DNA from: Burkholderiaceae bacterium
GTDB taxonomy: Bacteria > Pseudomonadota > Gammaproteobacteria > Burkholderiales > Burkholderiaceae_C
Direction of reading: 5' to 3'
DNA length: 64,000 bases
NCBI GenBank assembly: GCA_014879655.1
Contig: JACSRS010000117.1
Location: forward strand, 1-64,000
Position 1 is the stretch's first letter, and every line of letters starts with the position of its first letter. The notes beneath the pieces were generated by a model, which was given only the letters and a program-made list of their open reading frames with translations, was not told where the DNA came from and did not search any database. The position numbers were made by a program, and so were the translations under genes. This document shows, one piece after another, positions 44,852 through 55,776 of the stretch.

Positions 44852-47452
44852 GTGACCACTGTCCAGACACCGGCAACAAGCGCTCCCGCGACGGATACCG
44901 ATCCGACACCCGCGGCCATCGCCCTCAAAATGTCCGCGCCGGTTGCAGACGGCCACTACGACGAAATGCGCGGTGTGTGCGCACCGCAGGCCGGCGAGGC
45001 CCCCCTCACCGACGCATGGTCCCGCTTCTTTGATGAACTTGGCGCCGACGGCTTCACCGACCTGAACCGGCGCCAGGAGACGATGCAGAGCCAGTTGCAC
45101 GACAACGGCGTCACCTACAACGTCTATGCCGACAGCTCCGGTCCCCAGCGCCCCTGGGAGCTGGACCTGTTTCCGCTCATCATCACGCCAGACAGCTGGA
45201 AACAGATCGAAGCGGGCGTGCTGCAGCGCGTGAGCGTGCTCGACCGCGTGCTGGCCGATGTCTACGGGCCGCGCGAGCTGATCAAGGCCGGACTGATCCC
45301 GCCCGCGCTGGTGCGGGGTCACCCGGGTTACCTGCGTGCGATGCATGAGGTACCGGCAGTCGGCGGCACGCACCTGCATGTCGCCGCCTTTGACCTGGCA
45401 CGCGGTCCGGGCGGCAAATGGTGGGTGGTGTCACAGCGAACCCAGGCGCCGTCAGGGCTGGGCTACCTGCTGGAAAACCGGCTGGCGATCTCGCGGCTGT
45501 TTCCAAAGGCTTTCGAAACCATGCAGGTGCAGCGTCTGGCGTCAAGCTACCGCGCGCTGATCGATGGCCTGAAAGCCATGAGCCCGGCAGGGGCCGATTC
45601 CCACATTGCCCTGCTCACGCCCGGCCCGCACAACGAAACCTATTTCGAGCACGCCTATCTGGCCCGGTACCTCGGCCTGACCCTGGTCCAGGGCAACGAC
45701 CTGACGGTGCGCGACCGCAAGGTATACCTGCGCACCCTGCGCGGGCTTGAACCGGTGCACGGCCTGCTCAAGCGGGTCGATGACGAATACCTCGACCCGC
45801 TGGAGCTGCGGCCCGACTCCACCCTGGGCGTTCCGGGGTTGCTGCAGGCGATCCGCGCCGGCAATGTGTTGGTGGCCAACGCACCGGGATCGGCCTTTCT
45901 GGAGTCCAGCGCGATGCTGGGCTTTCTGCCGGCGCTGGCGCGGCACCTGCTTGGCGAAGAACTGCAGTTGCCAGCCCTCCCTACCTGGTGGTGCGGTGAG
46001 CGGGCGGCGATGGACGCCGCACTGCCCCGCCTGGCCGAGTGCGTCATCAAGCCGACCTACCCGGGCTCGGCCTCGCATGGCAGCTTCGACTCGGTGCTGG
46101 GGCGTTCGCTCGAACCGCGCGAACTCGATGAATGGGCGGGGCGGATTGCGAAAGCGGGCGAACTGCACACGGTGCAGGGTTACCTGCCGCTGTCGCAGAT
46201 GCCAAGCTGGAAAGACAACCGGATTCAGCCGCGATCCATGTTGCTGCGGGTGTTTGCCGTCTCCGACGGCCCCCGGTCCTGGCGCGTGCTGCCCGGCGGC
46301 CTGACCCGGCTGGCCAGCAAGAACGCCGAGATTGCCACCATGCAGCGTGGCGGCAGCAGCGCCGATACCTGGGTGCTGGTCGATGCCGCCCGTGGTGACC
46401 GCGTCGACCGCACCACCCTGCTGCAACCGCACCACTCGCCGGCGGCACTGACCCACCGCCGGCGGACCGTGACCAGCCGCGCGGCTGAAAGCCTTTACTG
46501 GCTCGGCCGCTACACCGAGCGCACCGAAAACAGCATCCGTCTGGCGCGTCTGACGCTGGACCGCCTGAACAGCGAAGACCTGTCCGATCACCTGCAGGAC
46601 TGGCTGAGCACGATGGCCGAGGCCAACACGCTGGTGTTGCCGGGTGTGCCGTCGATGAGCCAGGCACGGCGCGTGTTCGAGCGGTCGTTGATCGCCGGTC
46701 TGGGCAGCAACGACCAGGCCACCAGCGTGGGCTACAACCTGCGAGCCCTCAAACAAAGCGCCTTTTCGGTGCGCGAGCGCCTGTCGCAGGAACACTGGAC
46801 CGTCATCAACAAGGCCGAGGCCGACCTGACCCGGCGCTGCGCGCAGTTTGCCAGCCGCGGGGACTGGGCGTCCGTGGACGCGGTTCGCATGCTCGATGAC
46901 GCCAGCGGCTCGATGGCGGCCATCACCGGCGCCCAGACCGACCGCATGACGCGCGACGACGGCTGGCGACTGCTGTCCATCGGCCGCCACATCGAACGCA
47001 TGTGTTTCCTGGTGCCCGCGCTGCAAAGCGCCTTTGAAACCGGCGCGGTGCTGGACGACGACGGTTTCGAGGCGGTGGTCGCGCTGTTCGACAGCACCAT
47101 CACCTTCCGTGCCCGCTACCAGCAAAACCGCGATGTGGCAGCACTGCTGGATCTGCTGGTGATCGACCCGGACAATCCGCGCTCCATCGGCTGGGTTGCC
47201 AAGACGCTGCGCGGACGCCTGGCCAAACTCGCCGGCAGCCCGCAGGGCGCGCTCGACGATCTCGCCTTGCAGGTGCCAGACCCGACGCAATGGGACCTGG
47301 CGCCGCTTTGTTCGACCGACGAAGACGGCCGGCACGCCACCTTGCTGAAACTGCTGGAAGCCTGCCAGGCAGCGGCCTGGCATGTGTCGGACGACATCAG
47401 CCTGCGCTACTTCACCCATACCGACGAAACCGGTCAAAGTCTGGGGGCGTGA
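44852..47452 (+). CDS. Fused circularly permuted ATP-grasp / alpha-E protein
   Basis: A roughly 866-residue protein combining in one chain the two activities that are separate genes at 35979-38448. The N-terminal ~520 residues are the permuted ATP-grasp (ELDLFPLIITPDSWKQIE, VLADVYGPRELIKAGLIPP, SQRTQAPSGLGYLLENRLAISRLFP, VLPGGLTRLASKN), and the remainder is alpha-E (RAAESLYWLGRYTERTENSIRLARL). The start is uncertain: GTG at 44852 is chosen, but ATG at 44930 would give a more compact N-terminus. Its stop overlaps the next start (TGATG), so it is translationally coupled to the transglutaminase gene. Predicted ligase on an unknown peptide-like substrate. Confidence 0.87.
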   Translation: MTTVQTPATSAPATDTDPTPAAIALKMSAPVADGHYDEMRGVCAPQAGEAPLTDAWSRFFDELGADGFTDLNRRQETMQSQLHDNGVTYNVYADSSGPQRPWELDLFPLIITPDSWKQIEAGVLQRVSVLDRVLADVYGPRELIKAGLIPPALVRGHPGYLRAMHEVPAVGGTHLHVAAFDLARGPGGKWWVVSQRTQAPSGLGYLLENRLAISRLFPKAFETMQVQRLASSYRALIDGLKAMSPAGADSHIALLTPGPHNETYFEHAYLARYLGLTLVQGNDLTVRDRKVYLRTLRGLEPVHGLLKRVDDEYLDPLELRPDSTLGVPGLLQAIRAGNVLVANAPGSAFLESSAMLGFLPALARHLLGEELQLPALPTWWCGERAAMDAALPRLAECVIKPTYPGSASHGSFDSVLGRSLEPRELDEWAGRIAKAGELHTVQGYLPLSQMPSWKDNRIQPRSMLLRVFAVSDGPRSWRVLPGGLTRLASKNAEIATMQRGGSSADTWVLVDAARGDRVDRTTLLQPHHSPAALTHRRRTVTSRAAESLYWLGRYTERTENSIRLARLTLDRLNSEDLSDHLQDWLSTMAEANTLVLPGVPSMSQARRVFERSLIAGLGSNDQATSVGYNLRALKQSAFSVRERLSQEHWTVINKAEADLTRRCAQFASRGDWASVDAVRMLDDASGSMAAITGAQTDRMTRDDGWRLLSIGRHIERMCFLVPALQSAFETGAVLDDDGFEAVVALFDSTITFRARYQQNRDVAALLDLLVIDPDNPRSIGWVAKTLRGRLAKLAGSPQGALDDLALQVPDPTQWDLAPLCSTDEDGRHATLLKLLEACQAAAWHVSDDISLRYFTHTDETGQSLGA

Positions 47453-48501
47453 TGGACCTGCAGATCACCCACGAAACCCGCTACGACTACACGCCCGCCG
47501 TGGAGTCCGCGCAGCACATGGCGTTTCTGAAGCCGCTGGACACGCCCTACCAGCAACTGATCCGGCACCGGCTGGACATCACCCCCGAGCCGTCCGATCG
47601 CTGCGAATCCCATGACGTATACGGCAATCCACGAACGTTTTTCTCGCTGCAGACGCCGCACACCCAGCTGAGCGTGGTGGCCAGCAGCCTGGTTCGCACT
47701 TTCGCGCCGGCGCCCGCATCCAGCGTCATCCCGTGGGAAGACGTGCGCGAGCGCTTCCGCTTCCATTCCGGCGCCGCCTGGGATCCGGCTGCAGAGTTTG
47801 TGTTTCCGTCGCATCACACGCCGCGACATGAGGAGTTCGCTGCCTACGCGCGACCGAGCTTCGAGGCCGGACGCCCGTTGATCAAGGCCGCCACCAACCT
47901 GATGACGCGCATCCACACCGAGTTCACCTACGAATCACGCAGTACCGAGATCAACACCCCAGCCCGCGTGGCCATGGCCCAGCGCAAGGGTGTCTGCCAG
48001 GACTTTGCCCACATCATGATTGCCTGCCTGCGCACGCTGGGACTGCCGGCGCGCTATGTCAGCGGCTACCTGCTGACCCAGCCGCCACCCGGCAAACCCC
48101 GGCTGGTCGGCAGCGACGCCTCGCACGCCTGGGTATCGGTCTACCTGCCCGACCTGCCGGGCGCGGCGGACGGGCTGGGCTGGTTTGACCTGGACCCGAC
48201 CAACGATCGCTGCGGCTGGGGCACGCCGGGCGAAGACTATGTCACGCTGGCCACCGGCCGCGATTTCTCCGACATTTCGCCGATCCGCGGTGTGATCCAC
48301 GGCGGCGGACAGCACATCCTGACCGTGGGTGTCACCGTTGCCCCGCCCGGTGAAACCCTGCTCGACCCGGTGACCGGCGAAGTCGTGGAACACGGTGCGC
48401 CGGCCGACGACCCCCCTGACAATGCCGCATCGACCGCGTCATCCCAGTCCCAATCCCAGGAGCAATCAAATGGACGTCAATCTCAAACTCAAGGCCCTTG
48501 A
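47452..48501 (+). CDS. Transglutaminase-like peptidase family protein
   Basis: A 349-residue protein with the N-terminal beta domain typical of bacterial transglutaminase-like proteins (ITHETRYDYTPAVESAQHMAFLKPL) and an intact triad: Cys182 (KGVCQDFAH), His225 (SHAWVSVYLPD) and Asp248 (DLDPTND). The C-terminal 25 residues are a Gln/Ser-rich low-complexity tail. It completes the ATP-grasp/alpha-E/transglutaminase set; by family context it would trim or transfer a peptide product. Its last 32 bases overlap the ridA-like gene in another frame. Confidence 0.88.
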   Translation: MDLQITHETRYDYTPAVESAQHMAFLKPLDTPYQQLIRHRLDITPEPSDRCESHDVYGNPRTFFSLQTPHTQLSVVASSLVRTFAPAPASSVIPWEDVRERFRFHSGAAWDPAAEFVFPSHHTPRHEEFAAYARPSFEAGRPLIKAATNLMTRIHTEFTYESRSTEINTPARVAMAQRKGVCQDFAHIMIACLRTLGLPARYVSGYLLTQPPPGKPRLVGSDASHAWVSVYLPDLPGAADGLGWFDLDPTNDRCGWGTPGEDYVTLATGRDFSDISPIRGVIHGGGQHILTVGVTVAPPGETLLDPVTGEVVEHGAPADDPPDNAASTASSQSQSQEQSNGRQSQTQGP

Positions 48502-48937
48502 CATCACCCTGCCACCCGTGGCGGTGCCGGCTGCCGCGTATGTGCCCTTCGTGCAGACCGGCAAACTGGTGTTTCTGAGCGGGCACATTGCACGCAAGGA
48601 CGGCAAACCCTGGGTCGGTCAGTTCGGGCGGAACCTGACCACCGAAGAAGGCAAGGCCGCCGCACGCGCCGTGGCGATCGACCTGATGGGAACGCTGCAG
48701 GCCGCCTGCCAGGCAGCAGGGGGCGACCTGAACAGCGTCAGGCGCATCGTCAAGCTGATGAGCCTGGTCAATTCCACCGACGACTTCACCGAACAGCATC
48801 TGGTGACCAATGGCGCCAGCGAACTGCTCGGCGAGGTCTTCGGCCCGGTTGGCGCCCATGCGCGCAGCGCCTTCGGCGTGGCCCAGATCCCGCTGGGTGC
48901 CTGCGTCGAAATCGAACTGATCGCCGAACTGGCCTGA
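48470..48937 (+). CDS. RidA/YjgF/YER057c-family protein
   Basis: A 155-residue protein of the RidA superfamily: FVQTGKLVFLSGHIARKDGKPW near the start, AVAIDLMGTLQAACQAAGGDLNSVRRIVKLMSLVNST and the end ARSAFGVAQIPLGACVEIELIAELA. True RidA deaminases keep an Arg near the C-terminus (R-x-C/T-V-x-V), and here the position reads SAFGVAQIPLGACVEIE, so it belongs to a longer YjgF-like subgroup whose activity is not certain. CAGGAG precedes the ATG at 48470, which lies inside the transglutaminase gene, so the two are coupled. It may clear reactive enamine intermediates. Confidence 0.85.
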   Translation: MDVNLKLKALDITLPPVAVPAAAYVPFVQTGKLVFLSGHIARKDGKPWVGQFGRNLTTEEGKAAARAVAIDLMGTLQAACQAAGGDLNSVRRIVKLMSLVNSTDDFTEQHLVTNGASELLGEVFGPVGAHARSAFGVAQIPLGACVEIELIAELA

Positions 48938-48947
48938 CGGGGCCAGC

Positions 48948-48966
48948 CGCCGGGATCATCCCGGCG
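48948..48966. terminator. Palindrome between the convergent ridA-like gene and parC
   Basis: CGCCGGGAT-C-ATCCCGGCG, a perfect nine-base inverted repeat in the 36-base gap between two convergent stops. It lacks a T run but its position suggests bidirectional transcript ending. Confidence 0.5.
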
Positions 48967-48973
48967 TGCCCTG

Positions 48974-51372
<2,399 letters not shown>

Positions 51373-51373
<1 letters not shown>

Positions 51374-52194
51374 CAGAAAGCAGATTCGTTGGCCGCCAGC
51401 CGCGCTGGGCTCGGCAGATGCCGCGAAGGCGGCAGGCTCGTGCGGGCGGGCGCTTGCGTCAGCGACGCGGGCGGCTTGAGCAACGCGTAGATCTGCATCA
51501 CCGTGGTGACATAGTTCTGCGTTTCGCGGTAGTCCGGCACGCGGTTGCCGGCGCGCTGCACAGCACCCTCGCCGGCGTTGTAGGCGGCCAGCACCAGTTC
51601 GGTCTGGCCGGGAAAGCGCTGCATCAGTTCATTGAGGTGGCGCGTGCCGGTGCGGATGTTGGTGCGCGGATCGGCCAGTTTTTGCTCGACCGTGCCGCGC
51701 TGGTCGGCCACCACGCCGTAGCGGCCGGCCGTTGCCGGCATCACCTGCATCAGCCCGATGGCGCCCCTGGGCGACAGCGCGGAGGCGTCAAAGCCCGATT
51801 CGGTGGCAATCAGCGCCTTGAGCAGCTCGTAGTCGATGCCCTGCTGAACAGCTGCTTCACGCAGCAGGTGCTTGACGGCCAGAAAACCCGGCGCGACCTC
51901 GAAGTAGGCAAGCAGCCGGGCCTGCGCGGTGGGCACGGCGACCGGCCGGGGCGGCGCGGCGGCATCGGTTGCGGCATCCGCAGCTGCTCCGGGCAGCGCG
52001 CCGCCGCGGTAGTACAGCTCGTAGCGGTTGTCGATCTGTGAGGCGGCAAAGCGCGCGCGGCCCTCGGCGTCCACAAAGGCCCAGACTTCCGCCTGCGCCG
52101 AATGGTACGAAAACAATAGCAACAAAGCACCAACTGACAATGGGTTGATGCCACAAATGCTCAAAATTCGGTGAAAAACCGGCCGGGGGGTCAT
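51373..52194 (-). CDS. Lytic transglycosylase (SLT family)
   Basis: Peptidoglycan-cleaving enzyme of 273 residues. A signal peptide (to about residue 35, ending SAQA) is followed by a short DUF4124-like stretch ([20 protein letters not shown]) and the Slt-type catalytic domain: [29 protein letters not shown] with the catalytic glutamate in ATES, then [14 protein letters not shown] and the C-terminal [15 protein letters not shown]. It lies twelve bases after parE and overlaps parC by one base. The hydrophobic core of the signal peptide is encoded by a copy of the dispersed repeat. Why a wall enzyme sits between the two topoisomerase IV subunits is unclear. Confidence 0.9.
52109..52171 (-). repeat. 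Dispersed AT-rich repeat, copy E, inside the transglycosylase gene
   Basis: On the minus strand: ATTTTGAGCATTTGTGGCAT, CAACCCATTGTCAGTTGGTG, then TTGCTATTGTTTTC. It aligns base for base with much of copy F and encodes residues of the signal peptide ([20 protein letters not shown]). Confidence 0.6.
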
Positions 52195-52206
52195 CGTGCG
52201 CGCCGG

Positions 52207-54198
52207 TCAGATGTCGATGTCCACGGCGTCGCCGTGCAGTTCCATCAGCTCACGCCGGGCCGCTGCTTCGCCCTTTCCCATGAGCCGGGTGATCAGGTTC
52301 TCGGTCTGGGCAAAGTCCACGCTGCCCAGTTGCACCGGCAGCAGGCGCCGGGTATCCGGGTTCAGCGTGGTGTCCCACAACTGCTCGGCGTTCATCTCGC
52401 CCAGGCCCTTGAAGCGGCTGATGGACCAAGACCCTTCTCGCACGCCTTCCTTGCGCAGCTTGTCCAGGATGGCAGTCAGTTCGCCCTCATCGAGCGCGTA
52501 GACCTTGGAAGCCGGCTTTTTGCCGCGCGCCGGCGCGTCGACCCGGAACAGCGGCGGGCGAGCCACGTAGACGTGGCCGTTTTCGATCAGCTTGGGGAAA
52601 TGGCGGAAAAACAGCGTCAGCAGCAACACCTGGATGTGCGAGCCGTCAACGTCGGCATCGCTCAAGATGCAGATCTTGCCGTAGCGCAGGCCGGTCAGGT
52701 CCGGAGAATCGAGCGGGCCGTGCGGGTCGACGCCGATGGCCACGGAGATGTCATGGATCTCGTTGTTCTTGAACAGCAGGTCGCGGTCGACCTCCCAGGT
52801 GTTGAGCACCTTGCCCCGCAGCGGCAGGATGGCCTGGCTCTCCTTGTCGCGGCCCATCTTGGCGCTGCCGCCGGCGGAATCGCCCTCGACCAGAAACACC
52901 TCGTTGTGTGCGATGTCGCGGCTTTCGCAGTCGGTCAGCTTGCCGGGCAGCACGGCCACGCCGGAGCCCTTGCGCTTCTCGACCTTCTGACCGGCCTTCT
53001 GGCGCGTCTGCGCCGCGCGAATGGCCAGTTCGGCCAGCTTCTTGCCGTACTCGACGTGCTCGTTCAGCCACAGCTCCAGCGCCGGGCGCACAAAGCTGCT
53101 GACCAGCCGCACCGCGTCGCGCGAGTTGAGCCGCTCCTTGATCTGCCCCTGGAACTGCGGGTCCAGCACCTTGGCCGACAAGACGTAGGAGGCACGGGCG
53201 AACACGTCTTCAGGCAGCAGCTTGACGCCCTTGGGCAGCAGCGAATGCAGGTCGACAAAGCCCTTGACCGCGTTGAACACGCCGTCGCGCAGGCCCGACT
53301 CGTGGGTGCCGCCGGCGCTGGTGGGAATCAGGTTGACGTAACTCTCGCGCACCGTGGCGCCCTCTTCGGTGAAGGCCAGACACCAGCTGGCGCCCTCCCC
53401 CTCAGCAAAGCTTTCGTGCTGCGCGTCGGCAAAACCTTCGCCCTCGAACAGCGGGATGACCGGGTCGCCGTTCAGGGTCTGCATCAGGTAGTCGCGCAGG
53501 CCGCCTTTGAACTGCCAGGTCTGCACGTCCCTGGTCTTTTCATTGGCGAGCGTGACCGAGACGCCGGGCATCAGCACCGCCTTGCTGCGCAGCAGGTGCG
53601 TGAGCTCGGCCATCGGCAGCGCGGCGGACTCGAAGTATTTCGGGTCGGGCCAGACCCGCACCGAGGTGCCGCTGCGCCGGTCGCCCTCGGCCGCGCCGCC
53701 GCCAGGGCGCAGCACCAGCGGCTCGATCACATCGCCGCCCGAGAACACCAGCCGCGCCACCTGGCCGTCGCGATAGCTGGTCGCCTCCAGCCGGCTGGCC
53801 AGCGCATTGGTCACCGAAACGCCGACGCCGTGCAGACCGCCCGAGAAACTGTAGGCGCCGCCCTTGCCCTTGTCGAACTTGCCGCCCGCGTGCAGACGGG
53901 TGAACACCAGTTCGATGACCGGCGCTTTTTCTTCCGGGTGCAGGCCGAACGGAATGCCCCGGCCGTCGTCGTCCACGCTGACCGAGCCGTCGGCATGCAG
54001 CGTGACCTTGATCTTCTTGCCGAAACCGGCCAGCGCTTCATCGGCGGCGTTGTCCAGCACTTCCTGGATCACGTGCAGCGGGTTATCGGTGCGCGTGTAC
54101 ATGCCGGGCCGCTGCTTGACGGGCTCCAGCCCCTTGAGCACGCGAATGGAGTCTTCGGCGTAGGCGTTGGTGGTTCGGGCTGCGGGGTTCGTGGACAT
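52207..54198 (-). CDS. parE: DNA topoisomerase IV subunit B
   Basis: ATPase subunit of topoisomerase IV, 663 residues. A GHKL ATPase domain (VLDNAADEALAGFGKKI, DGRGIPFGLH, GGLHGVGVSVTNALASRLE), a transducer, and the TOPRIM domain (VEGDSAGGSAKMGRDKESQAILPLRGK; ILSDADVDGSHIQVLLLTLFFR) are all present, with a C-terminal FKGLGEMNAEQLWDTTLNPDTRRLL. The ATG at 54198 gives the family start (AEDSIRVLKGLEPVKQRPGMYTRT). The length, without a long TOPRIM insert, and the parC neighbour favour ParE over GyrB. Confidence 0.95.
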   Translation of the reverse strand: MSTNPAARTTNAYAEDSIRVLKGLEPVKQRPGMYTRTDNPLHVIQEVLDNAADEALAGFGKKIKVTLHADGSVSVDDDGRGIPFGLHPEEKAPVIELVFTRLHAGGKFDKGKGGAYSFSGGLHGVGVSVTNALASRLEATSYRDGQVARLVFSGGDVIEPLVLRPGGGAAEGDRRSGTSVRVWPDPKYFESAALPMAELTHLLRSKAVLMPGVSVTLANEKTRDVQTWQFKGGLRDYLMQTLNGDPVIPLFEGEGFADAQHESFAEGEGASWCLAFTEEGATVRESYVNLIPTSAGGTHESGLRDGVFNAVKGFVDLHSLLPKGVKLLPEDVFARASYVLSAKVLDPQFQGQIKERLNSRDAVRLVSSFVRPALELWLNEHVEYGKKLAELAIRAAQTRQKAGQKVEKRKGSGVAVLPGKLTDCESRDIAHNEVFLVEGDSAGGSAKMGRDKESQAILPLRGKVLNTWEVDRDLLFKNNEIHDISVAIGVDPHGPLDSPDLTGLRYGKICILSDADVDGSHIQVLLLTLFFRHFPKLIENGHVYVARPPLFRVDAPARGKKPASKVYALDEGELTAILDKLRKEGVREGSWSISRFKGLGEMNAEQLWDTTLNPDTRRLLPVQLGSVDFAQTENLITRLMGKGEAAARRELMELHGDAVDIDI

Positions 54199-54316
54199 AG
54201 GAGGCGGATTGTAGTCCGGCTGCCCTTCGGAAACTGGATATAACCACAGTTTGCAGGCGTCTTGCGGTGCAAAGGGAGCGACAGCGGGAAACGCCAAATC
54301 TCGCTAAAGTCGGCGC

Positions 54317-55546
54317 ATGTCCGCCTCGCAAAAACCCCTTTCCATGACCCAGGTGCTGATCTGCGGCGCCGCCATCGTGACCCTGTCGATGGGCATCCGC
54401 CACGGTTTTGGCCTGTGGCTGCAGCCGATCAGCCAGTCGCAGGGCTGGTCGCGCGAGACCTTCTCGTTCGCCCTCGCGATCCAGAACCTGGTCTGGGGAT
54501 TTGCCGGCATCTTTGCCGGCATGGTGGCCGACCGCTTTGGCGCCTTCCGCGTGATCATTGCCGGCGGCGTGCTGTACGCGCTCGGACTGGCCGGCATGGC
54601 CCTGGCATCGACGCCGCTGATGTTTGCGATCGCCACCGGCGTGCTGATCGGCGTCTCGCTGGCCGGCACGACCTACGCGGTGATCTACGGGGTCATCGGC
54701 CGCAACGTCGCCGCCGACAAACGCTCGGTGGCCATGGGCATTGCCGCCGCCGCAGGCTCGTTCGGCCAGTTCCTGATGGTGCCGACCGAAGGCCTGCTGA
54801 TCAGCAGCTTCGGCTGGCAGCAGGCGCTGATCATCCTGTCGCTGGCCGCACTGCTCATCATCCCGCTCGCCTGGGGCCTGCGCGAACCCGGCTTTCACGG
54901 CGGCAGTGTGCCGATGCGGGAGCAGACCATCCGGCAGGCACTGGTCGAGGCTTTCCGCTACCCCAGCTTCCAGATGCTGATGGCCGGATATTTCGTCTGC
55001 GGCTTCCAGGTGGTGTTCATCGGCGTGCACATGCCCAGCTACCTGAAAGACAAGGGGCTGTCGCCCCAGGTGGCCAGCTATGCGCTGGCGCTGATCGGGC
55101 TGTTCAACGTGTTCGGCACCTACGCGGCCGGCGTGCTGGCGCAAAAGCTCGCCAAGCGCAAGATCCTGGCTTTCATCTACCTGTCGCGTGCGGCGGCGAT
55201 CTCGGTATTCCTGCTGGCGCCGTTGACGCCGACAAGCGTCTACATCTTCTCCAGCGTGATGGGGCTGCTGTGGCTGTCCACCGTGCCGGTGACGACGTCG
55301 GCGGTGGCGCAGATCTTTGGTGTCGCCCACCTGTCGATGCCGGGCGGCTTCGTGTTCTTCAGCCACCAGATCGGCAGCTTTCTGGGGGTCTGGCTCGGTG
55401 GCGTGCTGTACGACCGGACCGGCAGCTACGACATCGTCTGGATGATCGCCATCGCGCTGGGCGTGTTTGCCGCGCTGATCAACCTGCCGGTGAAAGAAAG
55501 CCCGATCACCCGTGCAGCCCGGCCGCTGGCGCCGGCGACCGCATGA
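54317..55546 (+). CDS. MFS transporter, monocarboxylate-type
   Basis: A twelve-helix major facilitator of 409 residues. The first helix reads MGIRHGFGLWLQPISQSQGWSRETFSFALAIQNLVWG, a pattern common in bacterial oxalate/formate or monocarboxylate-like MFS proteins, with the loop GMVADRFGAFRVII corresponding to the MFS A-motif. It is divergent from parE. The stop overlaps the next small gene (ATGA). The substrate is not inferable beyond a small organic acid as a guess from the subfamily. Confidence 0.85.
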   Translation: MSASQKPLSMTQVLICGAAIVTLSMGIRHGFGLWLQPISQSQGWSRETFSFALAIQNLVWGFAGIFAGMVADRFGAFRVIIAGGVLYALGLAGMALASTPLMFAIATGVLIGVSLAGTTYAVIYGVIGRNVAADKRSVAMGIAAAAGSFGQFLMVPTEGLLISSFGWQQALIILSLAALLIIPLAWGLREPGFHGGSVPMREQTIRQALVEAFRYPSFQMLMAGYFVCGFQVVFIGVHMPSYLKDKGLSPQVASYALALIGLFNVFGTYAAGVLAQKLAKRKILAFIYLSRAAAISVFLLAPLTPTSVYIFSSVMGLLWLSTVPVTTSAVAQIFGVAHLSMPGGFVFFSHQIGSFLGVWLGGVLYDRTGSYDIVWMIAIALGVFAALINLPVKESPITRAARPLAPATA

Positions 55547-55680
55547 CGGCCCATCGGCCAAACTGGAAACACGTGGCCTGGGCTGCGGCGGCGCTGGCCG
55601 CGCTGGCCGGTGTTTTCATGCTCTACACCCGTCCGGAATTCCTGATCAACATGGCCGACCAGCTGTGGAGCTGTTTCTGA
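55543..55680 (+). CDS. Small single-helix membrane protein
   Basis: A 45-residue protein: a short basic N-terminus (MTAHRPNWK), one membrane helix (AWAAAALAALAGVFML) and a tail ending MADQLWSCF. It overlaps the MFS stop by four bases (ATGA), a sign of translational coupling, and its composition (Trp, Cys and Asp-Gln near the end) is not random. I believe related small proteins follow transporters in other Comamonadaceae, but that is recollection. It could be an accessory peptide of the transporter. Confidence 0.6.
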   Translation: MTAHRPNWKHVAWAAAALAALAGVFMLYTRPEFLINMADQLWSCF

Positions 55681-55698
55681 GTTCGCCCCCCGTCGCTG

Positions 55699-55776
55699 TT
55701 TTTCTGCGTATTTTTAAACATTTTCCGTTCAAACCAGCGTCAAAAGGTCACTTATTGCTATGCAATCAATAGTTAT
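55699..55776 (+). repeat. Dispersed AT-rich repeat, copy G, containing the SDR start codon
   Basis: TTTTTCTGCGTATTTTTAAA, then CCAGCGTCAAAAGGTCACTT, then TTGCTATGCAATCAATAG. The ATG of the following SDR gene (55760) lies inside TTGCTATGCAATC. Confidence 0.65.

Noticed and set aside
52171-54243. A 690-codon plus-strand frame opposite parE
   Set aside because: Antisense shadow of parE; the product is low-complexity Gln/His/Arg-rich and lacks a ribosome site.
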